From Phoronis australis (taxonomy: Eukaryota > Phoronida > Phoronidae), in contig NMRA01000054.1 in the NCBI GenBank assembly GCA_002633005.1, positions 85,006-149,005 on the forward strand: a stretch of DNA of 64,000 bases, given 5' to 3'. The position numbers were made by a program, and so were the translations under genes. Each line of letters starts with the position of its first letter. Position 1 is the stretch's first letter. A model generated the notes under the pieces. It made no database searches. It worked only from the letters and a program-made list of their open reading frames with translations, and was not told the origin of the DNA. Shown piece after piece: positions 11,501 through 19,100 of this stretch.

Positions 11501-13537
11501 TGCACAGTACTTTTTCAGTATTTTGCATTTGTTGTGGGTTCTAATATAAGCAGGAAGACTGACAAAATTAGATACGCGCATGTTTTGCACATGTTATTAA
11601 TCACGTACTTGGTGAACATTGTCCAGTACAAACGTAGGGAAAGCTGAATTTCCAGTACCTCGTTGTTTTAGCGTAAGTTTTACATACATTGATTACCGGT
11701 TCTATTTCAGGGTAATTCATCGTGCCTCAAAGGACAGCTCTGTCATGAAGGAAAGTGTATCACATCTTGCGCTGTGAGTCAATACTCTTGATTGTTTAAA
11801 ATAAACTTTGATTTGCAATGTGTAACCAATTACATGTAAGCTTCATCCACCCCAAATGTAAAGATGGTACCAAATCACACCATTGAATCAACAAAGGCAA
11901 TTTCGTCAAAGTATTTATTTTTCACATTTATCAAAAGCATTGGGGATACTAGATGACTAATGAATCCTCACTTAAACATTATTAGCATTCTACCGTGCAA
12001 TGCTTGAATACGAAATATTCAATGGCAAGAAGATGGAAGTGGTTTTGAGTTTTCTTGCTTTTTGAAACAGGTTATAAAGTGTCAGAAAGGCTATTTTTGC
12101 AAGCTTGGAAAGTGCATCAAGAAAAAATCAAACCCAGGTAAGCACACAATTACTAAATAACTCATTTAAGCCATAGTACATGGACCGCCTACTCCGTGTA
12201 TTTTCAATGGATGAAATGTGTGATCTTTCGCATAAGTCATGACGTTATTATTCACTAGCGACGCCTGGCAGACATAGTACGCTTTACTTCCGGCAAGTAC
12301 GTCGACTGCTAATCATGGTTATTTTGTCAGGATTTGGACCGGCGATTTTGCTCAACTCATATCCGTGTTTAAGTAAATTGAACGCTCGTAAAACGTTAAC
12401 TTCATGAATAAAGCTCATATTAATACCCACCAGGCCTACTCAACAATCTCGCACTTCAACAACAGTAAATACATCAAGCGCACACCAAGAGGGGGGGCTC
12501 GGAGGCTCGGGGGCTCGAACGACCCTCCCCCCATTTGGCGAAGTGGACAAAAAGGTTCGCCTCAGAGAAACAAAAAGTCCGAGAAAACGAGACAAAAGTC
12601 CACTAAAAAGGCGCAGAAGCACATTCCACAGTCCTGATGGTGGTAACCCGTTTTTTTAGTCCTCCCAGTTTTTTGTCAAGAAAAGGTCCACTTCGTTAAA
12701 AATTTGAGCCCGCCCCCATATTAAAGGCTGGGTGCGCGCATGTACGTACTCCACGGGACATTTCATGCAAGCAAAAACAGTTGGATTCTGTTTTTACGAG
12801 AAAAAAGGTACCGGTAATCGTTCGAGGCTCCTGATTGATCTCCACCGATAATATTGTCAACGCATGATCGCCATCATCATTATCTTCCTTAATGCTACAA
12901 TTATTATTATACTCATTATCCTTATAATCATTATGAATATCATTGTACTTTTACTTGTACTACTATGACTGCTAAGACCTTTCAACTTGACACTAGAGTT
13001 ACATGTATTGGTGCTCGTCTGTCATTCGCCGATGATTTTTTTAGTTGAGGAGATGATTAAGTACATGCATTGCAAAGAAAATTTGACACGTAAAAAGTAA
13101 AAGGTCAACCATAATGTATTGAAGTAACAACTGGTGGAAATCGAAGTGCACATGGAAAGTGCAAAGTTAATAGTACGAGAATAGGTAAGACAGGGCCTAC
13201 TTATTCTGAATAAGATATATACATGTATGTGCTATAATGCTGGAGTAGTGATATTTACATTGAACCACCACGACCCATGTGTGGACCTTTAAAGAAGTCT
13301 TTGTAAAAATACGGCTGTCATTGTTCGACAACAAAATCACCCCGAGTCTTGACGGTAAGCTTTTAAATCTTTTTACATTGATGTGACTTATTTCTAGATT
13401 GTCCCATAATCAAACCCGGTCAAGGTGGAATTTGTCTGTACGAATGTGACCCAGAGACACCAGAGAGCTGTGGAGTTGGGAGAGTGTGCTGCAAAGTCCC
13501 CTGTGGGGGAGGACAGTGCTTCCCCAGACACAGTTAG
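911..13537 (+). CDS. Cysteine-rich secreted protein with C-terminal WAP domain (5' partial, multi-exon)
   Basis: Five exons can be joined in frame: 911-982, 6922-6990, 11711-11773, 12071-12137 and 13398-13537 (411 nt, 136 residues plus stop). The first three are flanked by phase-0 introns and the last intron is phase 1. Each acceptor ends in AG and each donor begins GTAAG, GTAAA or GTGAG. The first four exons each carry a mini-repeat of the form C-x2-G-x2-C-x2-G-x-C-(V/I), usually followed by a further Cys. The last exon holds eight Cys in WAP four-disulfide-core order, with the diagnostic CC pair (GRVCCKVPCGGGQC). WAP domains are extracellular and often act as protease inhibitors or antimicrobials; which applies here cannot be told. 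No signal peptide is visible because the 5' exons lie outside the window. The exon structure is inferred by eye, without transcripts. Confidence 0.7.
1000..1265 (-). repeat. tRNA-derived SINE remnant containing a perfect palindrome
   Basis: On the minus strand, 1265-1190 reads like a tRNA. It has an A-box-like TGGTGTAGTGGT, then GACCAGCAATATTA, then a B-box GGGTTCGACCC. The acceptor arms do not pair, so it is not a working tRNA gene. The unrelated body that follows includes a perfect 22-bp palindrome at 1159-1180 centred on CTAG. This layout fits a tRNA-derived SINE; the lower boundary is a guess. Confidence 0.5.
1804..1979. repeat. Foldback (hairpin) MITE
   Basis: Arms of about 85 bp (1804-1888 and 1893-1979) are imperfect reverse complements around the 4-nt loop TAAC. 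The outer ends read ATAGATTATTACATG and CATGTAATAATCTAT. The centre is CTCGGGGC / GCCCCTCGGG. Such a long near-perfect inverted repeat with no coding content is typical of a foldback or MITE insertion. It sits in an intron of the WAP gene. Confidence 0.7.
3975..5660 (+). repeat. Dispersed repeat, copy 1 (uninterrupted)
   Basis: This stretch is collinear with 33778-37930. Shared landmarks are TCAGACGGAA, TTTATCTGGTTGTATTTT, ACCTATACCGAAAACAAC, CCTTCGGA, GTGTACACGC, AATAGCAGA and TTTTCTGCTGTTTT. They occur in the same order, with the second copy carrying two extra insertions. It contains short inverted blocks around CACTACTCCG and CAGAGTAGTG (4096-4125 and 4790-4820) that look like transposon ends. 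Copy 1 also carries the GTT microsatellite. No protein remnant was recognised, so the class is unknown. Confidence 0.6.
5499..5596 (+). repeat. (GTT)n microsatellite
   Basis: About 33 near-perfect TTG/GTT trinucleotides with one ATT interruption near 5516. The open frame through it (poly-Val) is an artefact of the repeat. Confidence 0.97.
5718..6830 (+). repeat. CTAGTGGC-type repeat element, forward copy
   Basis: It opens with a hairpin GCGCCCACATATTTATATG/TGGACGC and a (GTCC)n tract at about 5763-5800. About four degenerate units of roughly 145-150 bp follow. Each carries an 'AAACCnnTTT...TTCATGAAATTTGG...' segment and ends near CTAGTGGCAATTTT (about 5951, 6098, 6256 and 6407). It ends near GGGCGCATTTCAACGCTC at 6797-6815. 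The same unit type occurs inverted at 29440-30786. No coding capacity is seen; a non-autonomous mobile element with internal tandem repeats is likely. Confidence 0.6.
6922..6990 (+). CDS. Exon: Cys mini-repeat 2 of the WAP gene
   Basis: Acceptor TTCTCATTTCAG and donor GTAAAATG bound 69 nt in phase 0-0. The peptide includes CKSGTVCKDGVCIP and ends PECK. It lies 5.9 kb downstream of the previous recognised exon; the intron is filled with repeats. Confidence 0.65.
7131..7192 (+). pseudogene. Decayed duplicate Cys-repeat exon
   Basis: Downstream of a weak AG at 7130-7131, one frame reads SCHTGQICRRGKCVPSCA and is followed by a donor-like GTATGT. It matches the live exon at 11711-11773 (SCLKGQLCHEGKCITSCA) almost residue for residue. 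In that frame a TAA stop at 7136-7138 lies just before the first repeat Cys codon at 7142, and the upstream acceptor tract is poor. Using the AG at 7155-7156 instead would give a 36-nt in-frame micro-exon lacking the first Cys. A dead exon duplication is the simpler reading. Confidence 0.5.
8087..8962 (-). pseudogene. LINE reverse transcriptase domain with premature TAG before YADD
   Basis: One continuous frame of 292 codons is broken only by TAG at 8605-8603. RT motifs in order are the AFDSVPHDLLL motif (first catalytic Asp), [10 protein letters not shown] (motif B), YADDTALF (motif C) and HLGIRLNEKLSF (thumb region). The frame being otherwise intact suggests recent inactivation of this portion. 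Confidence 0.8.
8087..10570 (-). mobile_element. Decayed non-LTR retrotransposon (LINE): endonuclease + reverse transcriptase
   Basis: Read on the minus strand from 10567. The endonuclease N-terminus has FKILFSNINSIKSNN. The endonuclease C-terminus (10101-9577) has INEPTRITDVSHSCIDLCIT and the catalytic SDHH. RT block 1-2 remains (about 9250-8983; VPIHEKDS-like). The central RT (8962-8603) has FLDIDSAFDSVPHDLLLHKL and [21 protein letters not shown]. The catalytic YADD is encoded at 8599-8588, followed by a C-terminal RT region to 8087. A TAG stop at 8605-8603, directly before LYADD, and several frameshifts show it is dead. APE-type endonuclease plus RT and the motif style fit the Jockey/CR1 group; the exact clade is not determined. 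It lies antisense in the WAP-gene intron. Confidence 0.85.
11711..11773 (+). CDS. Exon: Cys mini-repeat 3 of the WAP gene
   Basis: Acceptor TTCTATTTCAG and donor GTGAGTC bound 63 nt in phase 0-0. The peptide is GNSSCLKGQLCHEGKC followed by ITSCA. Its closest relative in the window is the broken exon at 7131-7192. Confidence 0.65.
12071..12137 (+). CDS. Exon: Cys mini-repeat 4 of the WAP gene
   Basis: Acceptor TTTTTGAAACAG and donor GTAAGCAC bound 67 nt, phase 0 to 1. The peptide includes CQKGYFCKLGKCIKKK. It has three Cys instead of the usual four, then a Lys-rich linker into the WAP exon. Confidence 0.65.
12472..12742 (+). mobile_element. GC-ended MITE, copy 1
   Basis: This is homologous to 60693-60930. 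Shared internal blocks are CCCCATTTGGCGAAGTGG, AAAAAGTCCGAGAAAA, AAAGGTCCAC and a C-rich run then CATATT-AAGGCTGGGTG. The right end is TGGGTGCGCGCATG. The left end has decayed (GCGCACACCA). It lies between exons 4 and 5 of the WAP gene. Confidence 0.65.
13398..13537 (+). CDS. Terminal exon: WAP four-disulfide core domain
   Basis: Acceptor ATTTCTAG, then 140 nt starting in phase 1 (G from the previous exon + AT gives Asp), ending in TAG at 13535-13537. Order: DCPIIKPGQGGIC, YEC, ESC, VCC, PC, QCFPRHS. These are eight Cys in WAP spacing, including the CC pair and the late C-x4-C. It is the C-terminus of the plus-strand secreted protein. No canonical AATAAA was recognised close downstream. Confidence 0.7.
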
Positions 13538-13860
13538 AGGAATAAGATTTCTCAAGAATGCCTTGAAGCAGTCAACGTCAATGAAATGAACAAGATTATC
13601 ATTCAATGTTTTCGCTTAATTACAGTTGATATACGAGGTATTGAAGGAAGCTGTGGGCGTCAGTTAACTAAATAAGAACATAAATTAATGACACTTTTCG
13701 TTGGTTGTAGTTAAGATGTGCAGCCTTGGAATCAAAACTATTATAATTTAAGCAAGCTTTGACTTTTCTTTATTTGAGGCACTCCAGCTATTTCTTTAGC
13801 CAATTCCAGAAATCCACCTTAAAAGTTAGGAGCAAAAATATTTACATTCATCGTCATCAT

Positions 13861-15195
13861 GTATAGTTCGGTAGAAGCCCTTCGTTAATACAAACTTTGT
13901 TGAAAACACGACTAAACTTTGTGTTTAAAAGCTTGATAAAAAGTCGCTAGTAGTGTCAAAACAATCTCCTTTCTTTAAGTGTTCGCACGATGACCTGTTG
14001 TCCCTTCAGACCTTGCTTGAATTCAATTCTGTATTTAAGTTTATGTATGAATTGCCTGTCTGAAAAGTTGCCTTTTCTCGATGTCCCTGTACATTATTCT
14101 GACGGTGGGTTTCGTACTTCAGTTTATCATAAACCTACAGATATTAGCGCCTGTTTACATGCTAAATGCGACTGCCCCTGAACCCTACAAACTAGCGGTT
14201 TTGACTAGTTACCTCAAGAAGGCGCACCAGTTATCATCTGATGGGCAACCATTCAACACTTGAATTTCAACGCATAATACAGGATTTAGTTAAGAAATGG
14301 TTTGCTAATTTTTTGTTGATAAACGTTAGGTCCTTCTTATCAATGATTGACTCTCACGTTGACACTGAACCTAGTACTAGCACCACTAAGGACGTGTATT
14401 ATAAGAACTGTATGTCTTATAATTATCTCAGTGATGGACATGTGCTTAGAGAAGATTGTAAAGGATAATGTTAAGGTGATCAAACATGGTGATAGAGTGA
14501 ATGTAATTATTTATTATCAGAATATAAAGTCACGTCACCTTGTCATGAAAAACAACCCCAGTCGTGAAATATTACGACGAGTGGTCAAAGATAATGTTGT
14601 TAACCGGCCAATTCACACGAATGTCTTCGTCCTTATTCTCGTGAACAGCCTTACATTGGACACAGGATGTGATCGCTCTCGAGACAGTTGTCCATGTAAT
14701 TGCAGGCCGGGTCCGTTCAAGATCATTTACTACACCAATTTGGCCGAACAAAATAACTAGGTAAGAAATAGTAGACAATACCATCTTTAGCTATCTTGAA
14801 AATGAAACTTTTCGGTTGAAGATTTCGGAATCCCTATTGATCAGTAACGAAAAACCTGTGTTCAGTGAGCAGCTCACAGGTGTGTACCGCACGCTGGCTC
14901 CGTTTCGTTAGGCTTGTGGGCTTCCTATCGTGTGATACGTCCTCACTCTCTGCTTGCATGCCCCTCACCCTGCTATCACGGGTATTTCATTTTATTTCGC
15001 TTCGCATATGTTCATTCCACTTGTTGCCTGATGATGAGACATGCTGGCTCGAAATATACTGTAGCTATTGTTAATTTGTGTGTTTGTTATGTCTCTTGGC
15101 GTTTTGCGACATAGCTGCACACCTGAAAAAGGAGATTCTTGCGACACTAAAAGCGACTCTGTATCAAGCTTTCAGACAAAAAGTTTAGTTGTCAT
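13861..15195 (+). mobile_element. Penelope-like retroelement with inverted terminal repeats
   Basis: The terminal repeats are inverted to each other: 13861-13986 (read on minus) and about 15055-15195 (read on plus). Both contain the block GGAGATT...AGCTTT-A-ACAAAAAGTTTAGT. Between them, plus-strand fragments resemble the C-terminal half of Penelope RT. One is LPFLDVPVHYSDGGFRTSVY followed by HKPTD (13990-14181); another contains IIYYQNIKSRHLVMKNNPSR (14347-14760). Frameshifts are numerous and the GIY-YIG endonuclease is not intact. The right repeat carries a hammerhead-like core at 15028-15054. A third copy of the terminal repeat lies at 56270-56490. The element is inactive. Confidence 0.65.
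15028..15054 (+). ncRNA. Hammerhead-ribozyme-like motif in Penelope terminal repeat
   Basis: The core reads CTGATGA, a short GAG...CTC stem II (bases 15036-15050), then GAAA and TA. Penelope-like terminal repeats are known to carry hammerhead motifs, and a related copy is seen at 56452-56478. Stem II is short and stems I and III were not modelled, so catalytic activity is doubtful. Confidence 0.4.
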
Positions 15196-15642
15196 CGTGT
15201 CTCAAACGCATCACCTCATGCTCCTATAAAACACTCGTAAATACTGATGTAATCTGCATTAGGCCGGAGTCATAAGACTGAGAACTGTCTTGCTTAGGAA
15301 AATAGGTTCTTTCTTATCCATTATAAAATTGGGGAACCTCCGAAAACCATTGTTTCTTGTTTCTAGTTTCATGTTCTTATGTTCCAGCTATAATGACTAT
15401 GGACCTTTACCGGCAACAACAGTGACGTTACAGTAAACATTATTACATTATTAAAGAGTATATATTCTATCTGCCAGTGTCGTCAAACAGGAAACTCATA
15501 AAATATGCCAAATTAATGAAAAATATAGGGCTCCGTTGACTTGAACGATCATCACAAGAGACAACAATAATTAAGCAAAATTGCATTTACTTTTTACTCA
15601 TGTAATATACGTAAAACTTTCAATTGCACCAGAACATAATTA

Positions 15643-15926
15643 CTAAAACCACTTCACTAAACTTCGACCCTCGTTGCTTGTCCAGGATTGATGGCAGTCA
15701 AACTCGTCCAGCTCGTGCGACTGCAAACAAGCTTTAAAAGCTGCATACATCTCAATGATATGATTCTTGGGCCCTGTCACACTAATGTAGTTCTCAGAAC
15801 GTTGTTGAAAAAGACGGGTAAAATCACTAAGCGTTGCATAATCTCGGCCGCTATGAAAAGGAATTTCGCGTGTGAAAACCTTATCATGGATTTCAGTGTC
15901 GCGTGGCAAGATTCGCCCAGTCTGGA
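15643..15926 (-). CDS. Possible extra 3' exon or frameshifted continuation
   Basis: An open minus frame preceded by AACTTCCAG at 15927-15935 reads TGRILPRDTEIHDKVF, later AAFKACLQSHELDEFDC, and stops at 15643. Its composition looks protein-like, but no phase-compatible strong donor joins it to the upstream exons and I recognise no domain. Confidence 0.2.
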
Positions 15927-15943
15927 AGTTATCTCATCACTTC

Positions 15944-16121
15944 TCATTGACGATGAATGATGGACGAAGAGCTTTTGTTGTGGTACTTCTCTGGTTGGAC
16001 GTCTATCTTAAAAGCAACTACTTTCGCACCCGGTGGAAATTCATTGTGCCACCTGTTTTCACTAGAAGTTGGTGACATTGCAGTTGTGGGGCTCGTCGGA
16101 GTTGGAGTAACAGAGACAACC
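15944..16121 (-). CDS. Terminal exon: Thr/Pro-rich tail of the anaphylatoxin-like gene
   Basis: Strong acceptor TTTAATTTTCAG, then 178 nt starting in phase 2 and ending in TGA at 15946-15944. It starts VVSVTPTPTSPTTAMSPTS and then RWHNEFPPGAKVVAFKIDVQ. Another open minus frame (15930-15643) overlaps its end; a frameshift or alternative exon there cannot be excluded. Confidence 0.45.
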
Positions 16122-19100
16122 CTGAAAATTAAAGAAGTTAGCATGCTAAGATACTGGTATTTAACAAAGGTTTAGTGTAGATATATGACTTGTGAAATTA
16201 AGAGGAAGCACGTCAACACACAGTCGATACCAAATGTTCATTCGGAGACTGTACCTGGTCGACATAGTAGAATGAATGATCATGGCACTGACCCCGTTAT
16301 AATATGAATTATATGAAGTCGACATGATGCTAGAGTCGCAGTCGCACGTTCAGAGACGTTATTCACCAAATTACAGCTGTCACCTCCGTTGCTCTCCATT
16401 TTTGCGTACAGAAGTACTAGCAGACAATAGGGGCCTTGCACATCTAGTTCGTCGCTATTAGCATGGGTCGTTCAGGTCTCTAGTTTCCCATGTATTCACT
16501 ACGGACTGTAGTACTTGAATCCGCCCGAAATTCAAATGGTATCGGCGGAATCAGAAAATACAGGTTTCATTGAAGTCGGTTAATTGGTTATCTAGAAATC
16601 ACCCGGCAACGCTCTTCCCGAGATAATACTGAAAAAGCCACGCACCCCGGGTAAAAATGCATGCGTGTGTGTGTGTGTGCGTGCATGCGTGCGTGCGTGC
16701 GTGCGTGCGTGTGTGTGCGTGTGCGTGGGGCCATAAAAATTACGCTTTGTCGCTAAACTCGCTAAAATGTGAACACTTCATAATCCCTACATACAGGTTA
16801 CTCCATTCGCCCTCTGCAGTAGAGTTATCTCCCTTTTCGTTACTACTGAACATCGTTGGGATTGGGTAGAGTTCAAAAGCTGTCTCGCGACTAGAAAAAT
16901 TTAACCAAAGTTACGTGTTCTCATTTAAAGTACACGACAATATCTCACGTAATCTCGCTTTCTCGTAGGTCCTAAAGTTACTGAACTCTACCTTGATGCT
17001 CTTAGGACCTGAGTCAATGGGGAAAATTGGGTAATCACCGAATGGCAGCTTTTAAGAATGGGACAGCCTCCTTTGAATAGCGCATAGATAAGCTTTTAGC
17101 CATGTGTTATGACCTTTGTTTTACAAGACTTTCCCATGATATTTAAGTCACTGCGCATGGTTCGTTCCAGGATATCAAAATCCGCAAGTCGTCTCCAGTC
17201 CAAGTTATGTCGTACAAAATTTTCTAAGAAAGAACACATACATTTGTTTCCTCTTCTGTGAGGAATCCCTCTGTAAGTTGAATGCAACTCGCTGGTAGAC
17301 GATTGTCCATTCAAAGTTAAAAATAAAAAAACGTCTTCAAAGATTCAAGGGCTTGACTTCTTTGGTCACGATTATAACGACTGACTCGCAAAACGCCTCC
17401 TTTGTTATTGAGGCTAAATTATAAATACAGATATCAATAAAAGTATTAAAATCTACCTGGATTTGTAACGGAAACAGCAAGCTTTCGCCACTTTCATACA
17501 AGTTTTCTTTAAACGACGTCCAGAGGAGAGCAGTTTCTTAACAAGAGCCGACGAAGATCTTGCACAATTTCGCCAACGAAACCGTCGAGGCATCTTTTGG
17601 CCTGAACTTTTGCCGAGGAGGCAGCAACGCTTTTTTAGTTTCTTCATGCGATGTCGACCAGTTACGCCACCTTGAAGAATTGCAATTACATTTGAAGGTA
17701 GGATTTCACACCAAACTCTTTAAAACATTGTCAGGTCTAGGATTCGCCAAAGGAAAATAAACCTTCGCAACTGTTACAGCCGTCAAAACGGCATTGTGTC
17801 GTATAGTGCACTTAGCTATGAATCGATTTTCTGATTCCACGTTAAAAATAACCAGCGGCCTGTTTAATGAAAGTGACTTCAGACAGAAATTTCATCTTAC
17901 ACTACCAATTCATAGTTACTGGATAACTGATAACCATTGTTATGATTACCAGATAACAACTTAATGATTTATACACACTATCTCAGTATTAACTAAAAGT
18001 AATGGGTATGTTCTCAAAAATAGTTGTGTGGGTCGTAAGACCAAATTTCTGTCTTAAAGATCCATAGTCTCATTAAATTGTAAATATGCAAATAAAGTAC
18101 TCAATTGCAAACAACCCTGGGTCCTCCAGTGTGTCGGAAACCATCCGATAACCAGTTATAACTTATTTATTTATTTATTTATTTATTTAATTTTGTGATA
18201 TTTAAAATGAGGGTGGCCTCTTCAGTGATAGCACTGCTTTCCAAGAGGGCCCTCAACAAGAAAAACAATAATATAATACAATGAAATAATAAAACAACAA
18301 TGAAATATACGTAACAAAGATACATTTAAAACATGTTGAGAATTAAGACAATAACTAAATGACAAATAATGGTAAAAATTTAACTAAGACAGATGAAATA
18401 AATTAAGAGATGATTCTAGACAGTGAGAGTATTTACGACGATGAAAAAATGACAGGATTAAGGGTATAAAAGGTCAAGTAAATTACAGCCACTTTTTAAT
18501 ATTTACTTTAAAGGTAATAATTGAATTGAACCGTTAAATTTCTGGGCTAAAAGAATTCCATATTATAGCAGCTGCATAGATAAAAGATCTCTTGCCCATC
18601 TCGGTTTTAATTTTTTTAGAACAAACATTGCCAGCAACAGAAGAACGTGTAGAATATACAGCCTGGCTACTATTGAATTTACTGAGATATGCTGGAGCCA
18701 AGCCATTGATACATCTGTACATACAACAGACAGAGAAATATTTATTTCTTTGTCTTATTTTCATAAATCCCAGCTTGGAATACAAGTCGTCAACCCTAGT
18801 ATCCCTAATTTTAGTACGAAGGATAGCCCTGGCGGCTCTATTTTGGATTACTTGGACTTTGCTGACAAGTGTGTCACTAGTGTGCCTCCAAACCGGTAAA
18901 CAATAATCAACATGAGGCTGAATAATATAATAATCTCGCGAAAGTCTCGTTTTACAAGACTTTTTATATGAATGACTATGGTAATATTTCAACATAGCGG
19001 ACGAACACCCGACGCCGGCCAAGAAACATGGAATTTCATTTTGCCGTCACCTTGTACACTATAACGAGTCAATATACCACATGACCCACAACAAATTGCA

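Noticed and set aside
16657-16869. Cys-rich plus frame (CVCVHACVRACV)
   Set aside because: Microsatellite translation.
17114-17270. Possible extra minus exon (RGIPHRRGNKCMCSFLENF...)
   Set aside because: The acceptor CAACTTACAG and incoming phase fit the anaphylatoxin-like exon, but the donor is weak and the outgoing phase does not match the next exon. Alternative splicing is possible but unsupported.
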